From Rhabditoides inermis (taxonomy: Eukaryota; Nematoda; Chromadorea; Rhabditida; Rhabditidae): DNA of 64,000 nt. Position numbers and translations under genes: made by a program. Under the pieces are notes generated by a model that was not told where the DNA came from, did not search any database, and saw only the letters and a list, made by a program, of their open reading frames with translations. Every line of letters starts with the position of its first letter. Position 1 is the stretch's first letter. Positions 1-9,180 of this stretch are shown here, in pieces. The stretch is taken from positions 115,001 through 179,000 of the forward strand of contig CAWZYM010000340.1 of assembly GCA_963966185.1 (NCBI GenBank). The letters are read 5' to 3'.

Positions 1-453
1 ACGCGCGAGAGCTCGAAAGGGCATCGAGCGGCATGCGGTTGCGTGCGCTGAGAGAGAGGTGACGAGGCTCAATAGCTATCGTCAGAGAGTGAGGGCTCTT
101 CAAATCAAATCAAAATATTTATCCAGAATCGCATTTTCATGTACATGTAGCATGAGAGGTGTTCGACTACCGCTGAGAGACTAGCGTTTCGAGGGCTCTT
201 ACTCCCACAAAATGAGGAGCGGCGAAATCGACTAGGAAACATCCACATAATGCGGTCATTTTCTTGACAACATGGCTACTTGCTTTCAAACTTTTGACCA
301 TCGATGTTTGATTATATGTACGACGCAGTGATTCTGCAATAAATTATTCTTAGGGAACGTCGTCTGAAAGAACCAACGAAGGACAGGGGAAACAGAGACG
401 CGGGTATGCACCACAGACTTGCTACGGGCTTTGAATTACTGTATTTCACCGTA

Positions 454-490
<37 letters not shown>

Positions 491-1214
491 GAAACGATGC
501 GCCTGATAAACCCAATCGAGCAGGCAAGAGACACTCTCCCGAAAGTAGTCAGAGCGGTTCAAGAAAAGGGCAATACCGAAACGTGCAAAAGACAAGGACG
601 ATGAACAAACGAAATGGTCACGTGATAGCGAAAATGATAGTAGATAGCAATAATATCTTAATGAATACATCACAATATCATAAATCGATATCATAATATC
701 ATAATGTATTGTGATAGCAATAATAAACACAACTGTGATAGTGAATGGATATTATTTCCTTCCTTCCAAAGATCGACGTGAAAAATATAGCCAATATTCA
801 ACGCATGAACACTCACTATCACTTTCAAAGAACCGATAAAGCATTTGCGTATCTGCGATAAAAAAAACGCATTCCTGGCCAACCTGGTGCTAGAGGTCTC
901 CCCCCTCTCTCTCCCTCTCTCTCTCTCCCTCCCTCTCCTCTCTCTCTCCCTCCCCCCCTCTCTCTCTCCCCCCCCCCCTCCTCTCTCCCCTCTCTCCCTC
1001 CCACCGCGAGAATTGCTGGCAATATGGCTTCTCCTAGGTGACAAGTGAGCGTACGCGAGAGAGAAGACATAAAATAATCCTATTGGAGGAATGCTCGGAA
1101 AAAAACAATCACAGAGTCGAAGAACGAGAAAAGACGATTGTAAATGAAAAAAATCTCGGCGTGGAATGGGCGCAGAGCCCTTCTGTCAGATAATACGCGC
1201 ATATTCCCCCCCCC

Positions 1215-1274
<60 letters not shown>

Positions 1275-1550
1275 TCCCTAAATTCCTGAATACGCCACTC
1301 CCCAAACAGCACGTGTGTAGCTCACTCGCAAGCAAAAATAATCGAGTCCCATTGGGCAGTGTGTCGCGCTACTCACAAAATGACAACAACCCACACTCTA
1401 TTCTCTCTCTCTCTCTCACTCTACCTCTCTCTCACTCACTCCAACACACAGTATAATTATCCCCATTTCCACAAACACACCAACCACAAAAATAGGGAGA
1501 CCGCAGAAACATTCATGATACTAATGAGACAAACAACCATGCAACCCGCC

Positions 1551-1595
<45 letters not shown>

Positions 1596-2051
1596 ACTCA
1601 CTGCTCTCACAAAACAAAGAGTTCACGTGGCAATCGCAGAAAACAGAACACATGGCGCTTCCTCGCCCCGAAATAAACATCGCCTGGACACGAGCCAATT
1701 GATCTACACAAAACGAACGCATACAATACATTGAGTATCATTTATCTCAACCAACATCAATCAATACACAATCACTACGTTCTATGCACACAAAACACTG
1801 GAAACACGAGCAGAGACGGCGACAACTTCAACAAATAACAATTAGTCGGGTGATTCAGTACAGCGCACGGCTGCCGTTGTTAAAACATTACAGTGCAGCT
1901 AGATAACGCGATCAATCGATAATCGATCAATACTCTTATCCGGTGAGGTCTCCGTGGTCGAAGAGGGCCTGATCGTAGATGGCAGCCGAGATCGTCTTTC
2001 CTCCGAAAAAGCGGTTGTCGAGGGCGGCCTTCGCAACGTCCGCCTGACAAC
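1..2051. other. Gene-free, microsatellite-rich stretch
   Basis: I see no convincing exon here. The stretch holds several pyrimidine (CT)n tracts: about 457-487, a CT/C-rich tract at 898-1002, a long (CT)n at 1213-1272, a shorter one at 1401-1440 and another at 1554-1593. Between them lies AT-rich sequence without recognisable coding bias. The open frames across the tracts translate to Ser/Leu or Arg/Glu repeats and are products of the microsatellites. Confidence 0.6.
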
Positions 2052-2097
2052 ATGACATACACAACTCAATTCATTTTCTATCCGCAACCTTATATTT

Positions 2098-2472
2098 CTC
2101 CTCCTCCCTCTCTCCCTCCTTCCCCTCCTCTCTCTCTCCTCCCTCCCTCTCATTTCCTATCTTTTTTCCCTCTCCTCCTCCTCTCCCTCCCTCTCTCCCT
2201 CCTTCTCTCTCCTCCCTCCCTCCCATTTCCTATCTTTTTTTCCCTCTCCTCCTCCTCTCCCTCCCTCTCCTTTCCTCTCTCTTTTCCCCCTCCTCCTCCC
2301 TTCCTCTCTCTCTCTCGTCCCCCTCCTCACCCCCCCCCCCCCTCTCCCTCTCCTTTCCTCTCTCTTCCCCCCCCCTCTCTCTCCCTCATTCCTCCTTCCT
2401 CTCTCGCTCTCGTTCTCTCTCTCTCTCTCCCCCCCCCTCTCCATCTCCCCCTCTCTCTCTCTCTCTCTCCCC
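2098..2472. repeat. Imperfect polypyrimidine tract abutting a LINE
   Basis: About 375 bases are almost purely C and T on the plus strand, made of interrupted CT, CCT and TTTCC motifs and two near-identical sub-blocks around 2140-2185 and 2215-2260. It ends where the LINE coding sequence begins, so an open frame runs through both. The pyrimidine part is not expected to be coding. Confidence 0.85.
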
Positions 2473-3785
2473 ACCTGCTGAGCTTGATGAAGTCAACAGT
2501 ACTCTCCAGACTCAATTACCTTAGCACCAACGACCACTGCACAATGGGATCCGTGGCTGATATCCGCAGGACCCTATGTGCAGCAGTCAATACGGTGTAC
2601 GACTTGGCGGCGCCAGCTCCACAGCCATACACTTTCTCTCCTCTTGGATTGAACATGCGCAATCCAAAGGACATGGTGTACATAGGGCAATTCACCACAG
2701 CAATCAAACTGCTGTGGAGCAAGGACCCCTACATTAGGAAAGTCTTCTGGAATTTCCTATATGACATCTCCGAGGCTTGGGCCGGAAAATCCCGGCTCTT
2801 AGCTGAAGACAAGGTCGAAGTGGCCGTTTCCTACCTCAACGACCAACGCTGGGTAGAGAAGCGATCATATGGTGGAAGCACGATAATGAAGGGGGCACGG
2901 GAAGCCGTAAGACACCTCCGAAAATATCTACACCACATTGAAGTCAAGGTAGAACCAGGAAAGACCGGTATCCTGGTGGAAATCCAGGCTACCCTCGAGG
3001 ATAGAGTACAGCGGATAACTTGGGAAAACAAGTGGAAGCTGGGGAGAACTCTGACACGGGCAATGTCCTCCTATTATACCTGGGCGATGACAAACGGAAA
3101 CCGTGAAACGGGATCCGATTATCGTCGCTTGAAGCAGCCTTTTGAAGTTTTTGCAGCGGACAAACGCAACCCTGCTATTCTGAAACCACATAAGACTGCC
3201 TGCTCCGAGAGCACTCTTGTGTGGCGACACAAGGCAATGTTGGACATACTTCCGGCGAACGGTGCGAGGTTGAACCTTACAAAGCAGAGAAAATCTGCGG
3301 CGTCGGCGACAACCAATTGCGTCTCCGATAATTCCGCCACTAAGCTATGCCGGCGTTGTGGGCAGGACGTGGAATATTTACACCACATTCTGAACTCGTG
3401 CTCGACTCACCTTGCTAGGGGTTTCACACTCCGCCATGACTCCATACAAGACATAATCGTATCAGCAGTCAAGGCGGAGCAGGTGAATGAGGGTAAGCAC
3501 ATTGGTATCGAGGGTTCAGAATCCCTCGGAGGCACTATGCTTAAACGGGATCTTCTACTGAAAGATACGCGGAACAAGGACCTAGTGATCTGTGACTTCC
3601 GAGTAACTTTCGGCAGAGGGGTGAAAGCACTAGAAGAAGCTGCGGCAGAGAAGACTCGAAAATATGAGCCTCTCGCGCAGAGCTATCGAGACAGAGGCTG
3701 GACCGCAAAGGTTGTACCTCTCATCGTTAGCTCCTTCGGAGATTGGTACACACCAAACGATGAAGCGCTTCGTGCACAGTTGTGA
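2473..3785 (+). mobile_element. 3' portion of a site-specific-type non-LTR retrotransposon (R2/NeSL-like)
   Basis: A 5'-truncated LINE copy. The retained frame opens at the boundary with the pyrimidine tract (first Met at 2487) and ends at TGA 3783-3785, about 432 residues. It keeps a zinc knuckle of the CCHC kind at 3348-3401 (C-x2-C-x7-H-x5-C or C-x2-C-x8-H-x4-C) and then a restriction-like endonuclease region with the DLVICDF core near 3580-3600. The C-terminal tail (VVPLIVSSFGDW) is typical of R2, NeSL and related LINEs that encode a restriction-enzyme-like nuclease. The reverse transcriptase catalytic block is absent; the first ~280 residues correspond to the thumb/linker region before the knuckle. 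The frame has no stop in the retained part, so the truncation may be young. Family-level assignment is from motif order; the exact clade is inferred. Confidence 0.75.
2487..3785 (+). CDS. LINE ORF fragment: CCHC zinc knuckle and restriction-like endonuclease
   Basis: Uninterrupted reading frame of the truncated element. In intact relatives this end of the protein binds target DNA through the CCHC knuckle and cuts it with a PD-(D/E)XK-type nuclease to prime reverse transcription. The Asp-containing core, the Lys/Arg-rich ALEEAAAEKTRKYEPL helix and the final VVPLIV strand are visible. Methionine 2487 is only the first Met after the low-complexity tract. It is unlikely to be a native start, since the real protein would begin several hundred residues upstream. 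This copy cannot transpose by itself. Confidence 0.7.
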   Translation: MKSTVLSRLNYLSTNDHCTMGSVADIRRTLCAAVNTVYDLAAPAPQPYTFSPLGLNMRNPKDMVYIGQFTTAIKLLWSKDPYIRKVFWNFLYDISEAWAGKSRLLAEDKVEVAVSYLNDQRWVEKRSYGGSTIMKGAREAVRHLRKYLHHIEVKVEPGKTGILVEIQATLEDRVQRITWENKWKLGRTLTRAMSSYYTWAMTNGNRETGSDYRRLKQPFEVFAADKRNPAILKPHKTACSESTLVWRHKAMLDILPANGARLNLTKQRKSAASATTNCVSDNSATKLCRRCGQDVEYLHHILNSCSTHLARGFTLRHDSIQDIIVSAVKAEQVNEGKHIGIEGSESLGGTMLKRDLLLKDTRNKDLVICDFRVTFGRGVKALEEAAAEKTRKYEPLAQSYRDRGWTAKVVPLIVSSFGDWYTPNDEALRAQL

Positions 3786-4260
3786 CAAAGACATGTGTAC
3801 CAAAAAGTAAAAAAGTATATCACATTTCTCTAACTGAAAGTCGCACATTTGGTTGGGCTCGCATTTAACATATTCGATTCTACCATTCATATTTTATTTT
3901 ATTCATCATTATGTTTTTTTTGTACTAACATTTCAATAAACCAGTTCCAAGTTCTTTTTTTTCCGAAAGGTTTGATTGCACACATGTGAATAGGGGTGGA
4001 GAGAAATATAGAAAATGAGACAAGTCCTTATCGATTCCTGTGCAAGTGTGTACCTAAAACCGCGTAAATTTTGTCATTACAAATACGACTTTTGAGTTGC
4101 TCTAGTATTTGTTTTCCTTTTTTGTACACTGAAAATATGTAAAGTATTTATTTTTTTCATTTTGATAGTTTACAACTTTACATAAAAATACAACACGATA
4201 CAATTCATACAATTTTAAATAGAAAAGAGAGATAATAGGAAAACAATTATAATACAATAA
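3786..4260. other. LINE 3' flank / AT-rich spacer
   Basis: AT-rich DNA after the LINE stop codon. An AATAAA occurs at 3935-3940, followed by T-rich sequence, and may be the element's 3' processing signal. I cannot fix the 3' end of the element because no poly(A) tail or target-site duplication is evident. The right part (4140-4260) could include the 3' untranslated region of the minus-strand ORF that ends at 4261. Confidence 0.4.
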
Positions 4261-4995
4261 TCAGTTGTACGGGGTGCTGAAAAAGAGTCTATACGTTTCA
4301 CAAGGTTTCAGTAAAACGCCGTGTTCATCGTGAACAGACTCGACCATTCGTTCTAGGGTTCGTACTTGATCCACGAAGGTGTCAACACAACGCTTGAAAA
4401 TGGCGCACAAGTCTAGCAAGTCGGAAGCGATTTCGTTGTCGTTCTTGTCATACTGCTGACAGCAAGAGACTACTTCATCGCGGAGTGACAAGAGTCTGGC
4501 GTTGGCGATGACTACGAAAGCGCAATTTGTCTCGAAACGATCTACAATTGCGACCATATCTGCGAATGTAAGGTTAGCTGACAATGCATACTCACTAATA
4601 ACTGGTATAGGTATGGCACGAGCGATAGGAATGATGTGCTCATATCTGGTGTGACGCGAAAAATACATCGAGTAGAGAAGCGGATCAAAATTACACAAAT
4701 TTATACCATTCATTCTGCAAGCTGACATTTTACGGGCGAGGTCGTAAATAACATCAATCGAGTCAGACAACATTGTCTTTGTGTGTGTAAAGTAGATGTC
4801 GGGACGGAATACACAAGTTTCGGAAAGAATCTTCAGACTAATAATTCCGCGAATTAAGTCGTTCAGTTCGTAGAGCAGTTCAATAGAGAATGAATCGTAA
4901 GAAACAAATAGATTGCCGACAGTCGAAACATCGACTCCTTGAATCTCGGCGAATGATCGCAGTTTTGAAGATGCTATTTCTTCAGGATAAGCCAT
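4261..4995 (-). CDS. Intact single-exon ORF of unknown function, 244 aa
   Basis: The frame is uninterrupted from ATG at 4995 to TAA at 4261-4263. I do not recognise the family. The predicted protein looks soluble and mostly helical, with no signal peptide or strong membrane segment and several cysteines, including a CC pair (VVSCCQQYDKNDNE). A TATATAG box lies on the minus strand at 5031-5037, about 36 bases before the ATG, which would give a very short leader. There is no sign of splicing. The frame is far longer than chance would allow in this AT-rich DNA, and its composition is not repetitive. It could be a lineage-specific host gene or a captured single-exon gene of viral or transposon origin. 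Nothing in the sequence decides between these. Confidence 0.65.
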   Translation of the reverse strand: MAYPEEIASSKLRSFAEIQGVDVSTVGNLFVSYDSFSIELLYELNDLIRGIISLKILSETCVFRPDIYFTHTKTMLSDSIDVIYDLARKMSACRMNGINLCNFDPLLYSMYFSRHTRYEHIIPIARAIPIPVISEYALSANLTFADMVAIVDRFETNCAFVVIANARLLSLRDEVVSCCQQYDKNDNEIASDLLDLCAIFKRCVDTFVDQVRTLERMVESVHDEHGVLLKPCETYRLFFSTPYN

Positions 4996-5030
4996 GACAA
5001 GAAATAAAAAAGTGGGTGTGTCATTCTTCC

Positions 5031-5037
5031 TATATAC
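5031..5037 (-). promoter_or_regulatory. Candidate TATA box for the 244-aa ORF
   Basis: TATATAG on the minus strand, 36-42 bases upstream of the ATG at 4995. At the usual 25-30 base spacing it places transcription start only a few bases before the ATG. Seen by motif only. Confidence 0.35.
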
Positions 5038-5098
5038 TAGGATAATTACATCAACTCACAGACCAATGAGATGGGTAGAGAGAAATAAAGAAGATGGG

Positions 5099-5132
5099 AG
5101 GAGAGAGAGAGAGAGGGTGAGAGAGAGAGGGT

Positions 5133-5166
<34 letters not shown>

Positions 5167-5190
5167 GAGAGGGTGAGAGAGAGAGAGAGA

Positions 5191-5224
<34 letters not shown>
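5099..5224. repeat. (GA)n microsatellite with GGTGAGA interruptions
   Basis: About 125 bp of GA dinucleotides broken at intervals by GGTGAGA. The interruptions look like a small higher-order pattern inside the dinucleotide array. Confidence 0.9.
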
Positions 5225-5226
<2 letters not shown>

Positions 5227-5366
5227 CAGTTTACTATGAGTGCAAGACAGTCATTACATATGAATATATATTTATCGCATAGTCACATTGAGTATACATG
5301 GTTAGATACGGTAGGTGTGACGGTTGTATCGAGACGATGATAGACGAGGTGATGTTGCAGATCAGT

Positions 5367-5675
5367 CTACTTGGAAAGAAGGAGTTCAGCGAGCATCCCC
5401 TCGATGCGAGCCAGACGCACCTGAAAAATGAAATGAATCAACTGAATCATTTCAAATGATCGAGAAGAGAGAAGACAGCGAGAGAAGACAGCGACAGAAT
5501 ACATACCTTGAGGTCAACGTGCATCTCGGAGCCGGTGAGCAGGCTCTCGTCAGCGTGATCTTCGAAGTTCTCCTCCTCGACCCCCGACTCCTCCAACTCG
5601 TCAAAGCTCTCTCCTTTGAAGACTGTCCAAGACGATCCGGAAGTAGAGTGTAACCGTCCCACGAGTAGTGCGCTT
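5367..5675 (-). CDS. Last two exons of an unidentified acidic protein
   Basis: Minus strand. Exon 5675-5507 follows a CTCTTTCAG acceptor and ends AAG before GTATGT. Exon 5420-5367 follows TTTTTCAG and ends at TAG 5367-5369. The phases agree (the first exon enters with one leftover base and leaves in phase 0). The joined C-terminus is about 73 residues, with an acidic stretch (FDELEESGVEEENFEDHADE) and a helical, leucine-rich end (VRLARIEGMLAELLLSK). I do not recognise the family; the end resembles a short coiled-coil or docking helix. Upstream, an alternative frame is also open between 5600 and 5743, so the exact 5' boundary is uncertain. The start of the gene lies further right (above 5743) and was not found. 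Confidence 0.5.
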
Positions 5676-5743
5676 CTGAAAGAGCTCGGGACATGTCAGA
5701 GAGGGATTGAAGAGAAGACATCATTGCCAGACTTCTTGACAAT

Positions 5744-7600
5744 AGTTGTGGTGCAGTTTGTGAGTTTCCCTATCTCTAGGGTCATTTGCATTTCTCGGTC
5801 AGTTTTTTTGTGAGCGAGAGCGGGAGAGCGAGAGCGGTCAAAGGAGACAGGTTTTCTCAAACTTGATTTTTGTGAAGAGACGTAGACAGCAAAAGATTCC
5901 GGGTTACTGTAACATAATGGGTTTTGCACTCGGGCAATAAACTTTTGCGCGGGTGCCGAAAGTGCGAGGAGAAAAAGGGATTATCTAATAGTGAGAGGGG
6001 TGAGATATGACCTCTCATTACTATTCATCGCGCGCGCGCGCGAGTGAGAGTGCGCGGTGACCTCGGGCTATTGAGAGTGAGAGCTTCATAAACGGGCACG
6101 AATTCAGTTTTTTTCAAACTTGGTTTTTCGCAGCCGTTTTTTCGCGAAAGGGCGGGATTGTAGGAGGGCGATAATTCGATGGTGGCTACGGGGGCCTAAT
6201 ATTACTACTTGGAACACTGTCATTGCGAAAACACATCTGCTCTTTCTCAAAGTCTAGCGAGAAATGCTCGAGACGCTGCAAGAAATCTACACAAATGACA
6301 AGGCTCGCTGGACAGTGCTTTCCTCAGTCACTAGAACGGTGTGTTTCATTTTGCTTCTCCCCACACTGATTAGTACTTCCACCTGAGCAAGAATGGGAAT
6401 GACAGTGTCGTTTGCGGCGCGCTTCTCACAATCAGATGAGCGCGAATAGGAAAACGCCTGTAGTCAGTGTCTGTCCCGCTTACTGCCCTAGTTGGATTAC
6501 GATAGGCGAGGTACGCAAGGTACGTGATGCGCTGTCGAAAGGAACGCCTGCTCTTCCTCGAAGCATTCGAAACATTGCTCTGTTTTTAGGATCCGCTCAC
6601 ACGCGACAAGGTAAACAAAATAGAAATCACAAATAGATGGTTATGAGTCAGCCGGGCCTAGTTTCTCACTCACCGTTCAGGTTTGTAGAAGTGATATGGA
6701 ATTACATAATAGCTGGTATATGCAGCATCAGTCCAGAGTAGGTGGAATAATAAAGCGATTGAATGAAACAACGCGTCTGCTTATGGGAACGCCCCTTTCC
6801 CATGAGAACAGCGCGTCTGCTGGGGGCAACGCCAATGGCGGTGTCGCAGAGCTCTCTCACAGAGGAAAGGCAAAGCAGACGACAAGAAGACGGAATGTGG
6901 TGGCGGGAAAAGGAAAAAGCATCCTTTGTGGCCACCGCTTGGGTGCGAAAAGCTATTGTAGATTGAAATGTCAAACCAAATCAAACATCTTCATCTATCT
7001 TCTATCAAACATCCATTTTTACAGGATCGTTTTTCTTATTGTATTTGTCTCTTTCTGGCAAAGACCTCTCTTGAGCTTGTAGTTGCAGACATGGTCATAT
7101 TGAAGAATAATACCGAACTAACTTTACAACTAATATCGCTCTGTGACGGGTCAAAGCGAACAATTATACGAACCAGAAAACGAACCAGATTTTGTGAATT
7201 ATACTCTTGTTCTTGTGAAAAATATAACACCGAACACTTCTAACAAAGAGTAACGCGACCGTTGAATTGAAATACTCGAAGCTGATGAAGTATGAGTTGT
7301 TTAATAATGTTTTTAAGGCACAGTGGCGCTTAGTTTTTTGTTTTTATTTTTGCTTGACCCATGCAAACTCGAAACAAACAGAAAACACGAAAGAACGGCG
7401 TTTCCTCGTTATCTACACGCTTACCAAAACTTGCACGTGCGAAGCTTGTGGTAACGTTCACGCTTCATAGATCATCCTGAGCTGGTTAAAGTCCCGCTAC
7501 GTGTAAACAGTTTTGCCAAGTTCTGATCAGTGAAATTCGATCAACCTTGGTAACGCAAAGCGCCCCTATGCCTTTAAGTAATAAGTGGTAAGACGTCTTC
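5744..7600. other. Stretch without a clear gene
   Basis: Mixed single-copy-looking DNA. It contains a (CG)n run at 6029-6042. A weak candidate first exon on the plus strand lies at 6264-6338 (25 codons starting MLETLQEIYTNDK, followed by GT at 6339), but no matching downstream exon was found. A dispersed motif (AAGGCACAGTGGCGCTTA, see findings) lies at 7314-7335. No RNA gene recognised. Confidence 0.4.
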
Positions 7601-7848
7601 TTAGACGGAGAGCTTCTTGAATCGAGCAATGATCTGAAAAGATAAATATTCCACATTTGTGATCCCTGTAAGTTCTTTGTTAGAATTAGCAGTTTTGATG
7701 TTATGCATTCGATGGTAGTAACGGAAACTTTCAAATTAAAAGATAATAGTGTAATTTTATTTCTCTTTTCAACTATCATCCTACCCGTCTTCGATGCGTT
7801 TGTTGCGGAACTGCTCAGTGATTTTGATCTAAATAAGGACTTTGAGGA

Positions 7849-7893
7849 GAGAGAAAGAGGAAAAGAGAGAAAAAGAGAAAGAGAGAAAGAGAG

Positions 7894-7931
<38 letters not shown>
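7849..7931. repeat. (GA)n microsatellite in a phosphatase intron
   Basis: GAGAAA and GA repeats lying immediately beyond the GT donor of the exon that ends at 7943. Confidence 0.9.
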
Positions 7932-7934
<3 letters not shown>

Positions 7935-8152
7935 CTTCTTACCTGCTTGATAGTGATCTCCAGTTTAGCATTGATCTCCAATGTCGTTCCCATGTTCATA
8001 TTATCATTCCAAGTACCCTGAAATTAGGAACTTGGACAAATCGAATTTTTTGTTTTGTTTTCTAGAACCATACCTTGTATCGAGGCGCATCGAAGAGTGT
8101 GATGAGTTTTCATGTGGCGAAGAGGGCATACTCGAGGAGAGGAGCCTGAGAG

Positions 8153-8271
8153 AGGGGGAAGTGAGTGAGAGAGGGAGAGAGAGAGAGAGAGAGAGAGAGA
8201 AATAAGGGAGAGAGAGAGCGCCAGAGAGAGAAAGAAAGAGAGAGAGAACCAGAGAAAGGAAGAGAGAGAGT

Positions 8272-8321
<50 letters not shown>

Positions 8322-8338
8322 GAGAGAAAGAGAGAAAT
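8153..8338. repeat. (GA)n / GAGAAA microsatellite in a phosphatase intron
   Basis: About 190 bp filling nearly the whole intron between exons 8427-8345 and 8145-8074. On the sense strand it is a CT tract that doubles as the polypyrimidine tract before the acceptor. Confidence 0.9.
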
Positions 8339-8427
8339 ATCCACCCGGTGACCCCTCACTATCATTTCCACTCCCAGTTTCTCGCATGTCTCTGTGACTG
8401 GGTCCGAAGCGAACAGCTGACCGCTAC

Positions 8428-9180
8428 CTGTATTCAACATTCTTTATCAAATATTACTAATTTACTTTTTAATGATGGTTCACTCACTATTAACAAGGGA
8501 GAAGACTCCAGTGAAGATGTGATAATTAATTAGGTAGAAGGGCGACAAAAACTTGCCACACATCACAAATGCATAAGTATACAAGTACCAGTGTTTATCA
8601 TATTCGATACTGATTGGATCCATATATGGAAAATATATGTTCTTCAATCTTCAAGCAGACGTTCAGTTATTCATCGTAGAAGCGATCGTGTATAATCGTA
8701 TAGTGCATAGTCGAATTTCTTTCTGCCAGCTCCCGATCTTCCTGTTCTTAAAAAATCATATTGGCTTCTCTTTTCAATCAAACCACTTTTTTCATTTTTA
8801 TTTGTTCGAACAGCGACCACCGCCAAGAAATATACTGAAATTCGTTGTCTCAAAACGTCTCACTTTAATTTCGCTAATTTCTAATTTAATTAATTTAATC
8901 TATGTATATTAAATTCTAATTTCTAATTTCTATTTCCTGTAGATGTGGACAGTAAAACGGCTCCTTTTCAGCCAAGTACGGCCAAAATCGGCCAAAAATA
9001 TCTCGTCTCCGTCTCGTCAGTCACCGTTGAGCTACAGAGCACTAATCTTTTTTTTTTGAACGCTTGCTGAGTGACGTATTCAAATGCATAGCTCGCATTA
9101 GCGAGCTATGAGGGAAAAGGGGAATCTGCAGCGTTTTCGTGCTATCGACACATTTTCTGGGTTTTTGAATGACAAAGCCA
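8428..9180. other. Spacer between phosphatase fragment and satellite block
   Basis: AT-rich DNA with no recognised exon on either strand. Near the right end an inverted repeat centres on CATAGCTCGC and GCGAGCTATG (9088-9112). No PPP catalytic motif was found here. Confidence 0.45.

Larger units (their letters stand above)
7601..8427 (-). pseudogene. C-terminal exons of a PPP-family Ser/Thr phosphatase relative with an in-frame TGA
   Basis: Four minus-strand exons are in consistent phase: 8427-8345, 8145-8074, 8017-7943 and 7633-7601 (TAA stop). Together they align without gaps to the end of the PP1-like catalytic domain. The first carries EMIVRGHR, where the His corresponds to a metal-binding His of the family. 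The second carries KLITLFDAPRYK (family LVTLFSAPNY), the third the GTWNDN loop and the beta strand LEITIKQ, and the fourth a short basic tail. The second exon has TGA where relatives have Arg, consistent with CGA to TGA. The GDxHG, GDxVDRG and GNHE motifs were not found upstream; satellite DNA begins at 9.2 kb, so the gene is truncated or split. It is either a decayed fragment or a gene with one nonsense allele. Introns contain (CT)n tracts on the sense strand. Confidence 0.7.

Noticed and set aside
2052..2486. N-terminal 145 codons joined to the LINE ORF
   Set aside because: They are translated polypyrimidine repeat (Ser/Pro/Leu only), unrelated to the LINE protein.
6696..7082. 128-codon plus-strand frame
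   Set aside because: Overlapping frames are equally open on both strands and no domain or splice support was seen.
8074..8145. Selenocysteine at the phosphatase TGA
   Set aside because: The aligned family residue is Arg, not Cys, and I see no reason to expect a SECIS element.
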